From an uncultured bacterium (GTDB lineage Bacteria; Verrucomicrobiota; Lentisphaeria; Victivallales; UBA1829), in assembly GCA_949292215.1 (NCBI GenBank), contig CASEYW010000186.1, forward strand, positions 1-64,000: 64,000 bases of DNA, given 5' to 3'. The position numbers and the translations under genes were made by a program. The notes beneath the pieces were generated by a model that saw nothing but the letters and a program-made list of their open reading frames with translations, was not told where the DNA came from and did not search any database. Position 1 is the stretch's first letter; each line of letters opens with the position of its first letter. Below, one piece after another: positions 62,164-64,000 of this stretch.

Positions 62164-64000
62164 TTATTCCGGATAAATCCGTTTTCCGGCCCGTTCCGCC
62201 CGAAGGGAAAAATCCTGTTTTGCGATCGTGATCCGGAGTTCTCCCTTCCGATCCGGAACCAAAACGATCCAGGAATCATGCTCTTCCCGGATCGTTGCCC
62301 CCTTCCGAACCGGAACAGCATCCGCGGTCCGATAAGGACGGATCAGAGTAATGAACAGCCCTTGCGCCGTCTTTACCGGAGAATCAGCGGTCAGATGATG
62401 CTGCACCAGTTTCAGATACGGCATCGGAGGGGGATCAAATTTGTCGGTCTGACGCAAACGCAGTCCGGCGGGATGGAGGAACTCCACGCGGCAGTGATAA
62501 TCGCCATTGTGCACACGGATGTCCTGCTGGTCTTTGATCTCCATCCGGTTCAGCGCATGAAGATGCCAGTTGAAAATGGAGGGTTTCTTCGCATCCAGCG
62601 TATCCACAATCAGAATCACAGAAGGTTTCAGGAAGAGAATCTGACGGCGGAAAGAACGGAGACGGCCTTCATAGGAGCCCGCTGCTTCTCCGCTGACGTA
62701 ATCAGCTTCGCGTCCGGTGAAGAATCCGGTGATTGCGCCATTCGCCGAGCGTGACATTTTTTTCTGTCCGATTCCATCAATCGTGATATTGTTTTCGGAC
62801 TTTGTCTCCCACATCCAGTTGCGATGGAAGTCGCTGGCCCAGTTGTCGCGCTGTCCGGAACGGATCAGCAGACGCTCCCCGCCCATGCTCAAAAGGAAAC
62901 TGTTGTTGGCATCGTAACCGTGACTGGTCGTGCCGTTCGTGGGCGAAGACTTGAACTGAATCTGCGTGTTCTCCTTCGCATCGATGAGACTGGTATTCAG
63001 AACAGCCAGCCCGTTTCCGCGAAACAGCCGGGATAGTGGAAGATCCGTCGGAGCCCTGGAAGGGACGGAGGGACGCGATGCCCGCAGAAACTCAATATAA
63101 CAGACCTCCTTCTCCGCAGGACCGATCCGGTCGGCATACCATTGATAATACGGATTGCCGGAAAGCGAAGCAAGACTTCTCATCGTCAATGCGTGCTGCC
63201 GGCGTTCCAGATGGGCGAGATCTCCGAACCCGCCCCCTTGCGTAAAGGGCGGCATCTGATAGAGAGCGTAATTGCCGGTTCTGCGAAAAAACGGTTTCCC
63301 GGAAATATCAATCCGGAAGGTGTTTTCCAGAATGTCACCCCACCAGAAAAAGCGATCGAGGTATTCGCGCCAATACCAGATGCCCTCATGCCAGCCGCCG
63401 TCATCATCCCCCCAGACGGGATAGACGCAGAAATAGACGTTCATGGCTCCATCGATCCAGTCGGCCGCTTCGGGAATCTCATTATAAAAGACCACGCCGG
63501 CCTCTCCGAGAAAGTGCCATAAGCGGTTTTTATGACTGTTGTACGGACGGTAGAAATGACGCGGATACAGCATCCGGTATGCCTCCTCCCCGCGAATGCG
63601 AATCACGTTCCGGCACTGTTCGCGTTCCGCTTCCGTCAGCAGATCATGCACAAAACTGTACGTCCGGGAAAAACGGGAAAGGTACGGCATTCCCGCCTCG
63701 TCGTTGTAACGCATGGAAGTCGAACCGCGGGGATCCCATTCTGCGCATTCCAGCAGAATCCGTTTTGCAGCATCGCCGTACCGTCGATCGCCGGTGATCC
63801 GCCACGCATACCCGAGTTCAGCGGCACCTCCGAGCGTCTTCAGAATCCGCATCCGGTTGCCCCACCAGATCTTCTGCCACTCGCGGGAGAAACTTTTCAC
63901 ATTTGCCGGATACTTCGGAGGTTCTGAGGTATCCGGCGGATTCTTCAGATGTTTCTCACAGACGGCAATCATGCGGTCGGCTTCCTGTTTCAGTCTGCCT
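62164..64000 (-). CDS. Heparinase II/III-like polysaccharide lyase, 5' end outside window
   Basis: The frame stays open to the right edge, so the N-terminus is missing; at least 611 residues are present. An alpha/alpha barrel (YNDEAGMPYLSRFSRTYSFV, WGDDDGGWHEGIWYWREYLD) and the C-terminal sandwich with TSHGYDANNSFLLSMGGERL follow the heparinase II/III (DUF4962-type) plan, with Tyr and His as possible catalytic residues. Such enzymes cleave uronic-acid polysaccharides. It is convergent with the FAD oxidoreductase. An ATG at 63972 is internal to the frame and need not be the real start. Confidence 0.85.
   Translation of the reverse strand, partial: GRLKQEADRMIAVCEKHLKNPPDTSEPPKYPANVKSFSREWQKIWWGNRMRILKTLGGAAELGYAWRITGDRRYGDAAKRILLECAEWDPRGSTSMRYNDEAGMPYLSRFSRTYSFVHDLLTEAEREQCRNVIRIRGEEAYRMLYPRHFYRPYNSHKNRLWHFLGEAGVVFYNEIPEAADWIDGAMNVYFCVYPVWGDDDGGWHEGIWYWREYLDRFFWWGDILENTFRIDISGKPFFRRTGNYALYQMPPFTQGGGFGDLAHLERRQHALTMRSLASLSGNPYYQWYADRIGPAEKEVCYIEFLRASRPSVPSRAPTDLPLSRLFRGNGLAVLNTSLIDAKENTQIQFKSSPTNGTTSHGYDANNSFLLSMGGERLLIRSGQRDNWASDFHRNWMWETKSENNITIDGIGQKKMSRSANGAITGFFTGREADYVSGEAAGSYEGRLRSFRRQILFLKPSVILIVDTLDAKKPSIFNWHLHALNRMEIKDQQDIRVHNGDYHCRVEFLHPAGLRLRQTDKFDPPPMPYLKLVQHHLTADSPVKTAQGLFITLIRPYRTADAVPVRKGATIREEHDSWIVLVPDRKGELRITIAKQDFSLRAERAGKRIYPE

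Noticed and set aside
1..64000. tRNA, rRNA, CRISPR arrays, insertion sequences, prophage
   Set aside because: I looked for cloverleaf or conserved rRNA segments, regularly spaced repeats, transposase motifs and terminal inverted repeats and saw none. A computed scan would be more sensitive than reading by eye.

Overview
The window looks like a chromosomal segment of a Lentisphaeria bacterium (Victivallales/Victivallis-like, PVC superphylum). This is an inference from three things seen here: single-gene prepilin-like proteins scattered among sugar regulators, large exported glycosidases and carbohydrate-binding proteins, and a divergent FtsZ next to FtsA. GC content is moderate. No tRNA, rRNA, CRISPR array, insertion sequence or phage gene was recognised.

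Layout. 1-1030: a LacI-type regulator cut by the left edge. 1.2-15.5 kb: housekeeping genes on the + strand: an FtsB-like protein, a MarR regulator with a PQ-loop protein, fabD-fabG-acpP-fabF, a LysM lipoprotein, phoH, the HD-domain membrane phosphodiesterase, ybeY, a CNNM/CorC protein, a DUF502 protein, a kinase-like protein and a YgjP-type metallopeptidase. 15.5-24 kb (- strand): GntR-type regulator, prepilin and GH5 enzyme; a second CNNM/CorC protein; purD, a GT4 glycosyltransferase and larE. 24.1-30 kb (- strand): a beta-mannosidase-like GH2 enzyme, a small HTH protein, and an operon of an exported protein with mreC and mreD. 30.0-30.5 kb: a gene-poor stretch with a complete promoter-to-terminator unit of about 400 nt, a possible structured RNA. 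30.6-32.7 kb: prepilin and GntR-type regulator, divergent. 32.7-34.9 kb: hisF and two exported proteins. 43.1-34.9 kb (- strand): LacI regulator, prepilin, 1439-aa exported protein with malectin domain, LamG-like protein, NPCBM protein. 43.3-49.8 kb (- strand): ftsA-ftsZ-M28 peptidase-HIT, then MTA phosphorylase and a membrane protein. 49.9-57.6 kb (+ strand): two tandem SGNH-like DUF4886 proteins, then LacI regulator, prepilin and a 1200-aa GH42-like enzyme. 57.7-64 kb: a GT39-like membrane protein, an AraC/PocR regulator divergent from an FAD oxidoreductase, and a heparinase-like protein cut by the right edge.

The main pattern is a repeated module: a sugar-type regulator, one prepilin-like protein, and large exported carbohydrate-active protein(s). 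Three complete copies are present (15.5-19.1, 34.9-43.2 and 52.1-57.6 kb), plus a divergent regulator/prepilin pair at 30.6-32.7 kb. In two copies the regulator and prepilin genes overlap, so expression of the prepilin should follow the regulator. I infer that each prepilin-like protein is dedicated to the export or surface display of its neighbouring enzyme, in the place that SusC/D pairs hold in Bacteroidetes. This is not proven by the sequence.

Many promoters are close to the TTGACA-N17-TATAAT consensus. The three LacI genes each carry a palindrome just downstream of the -10 box, which suggests autoregulation.
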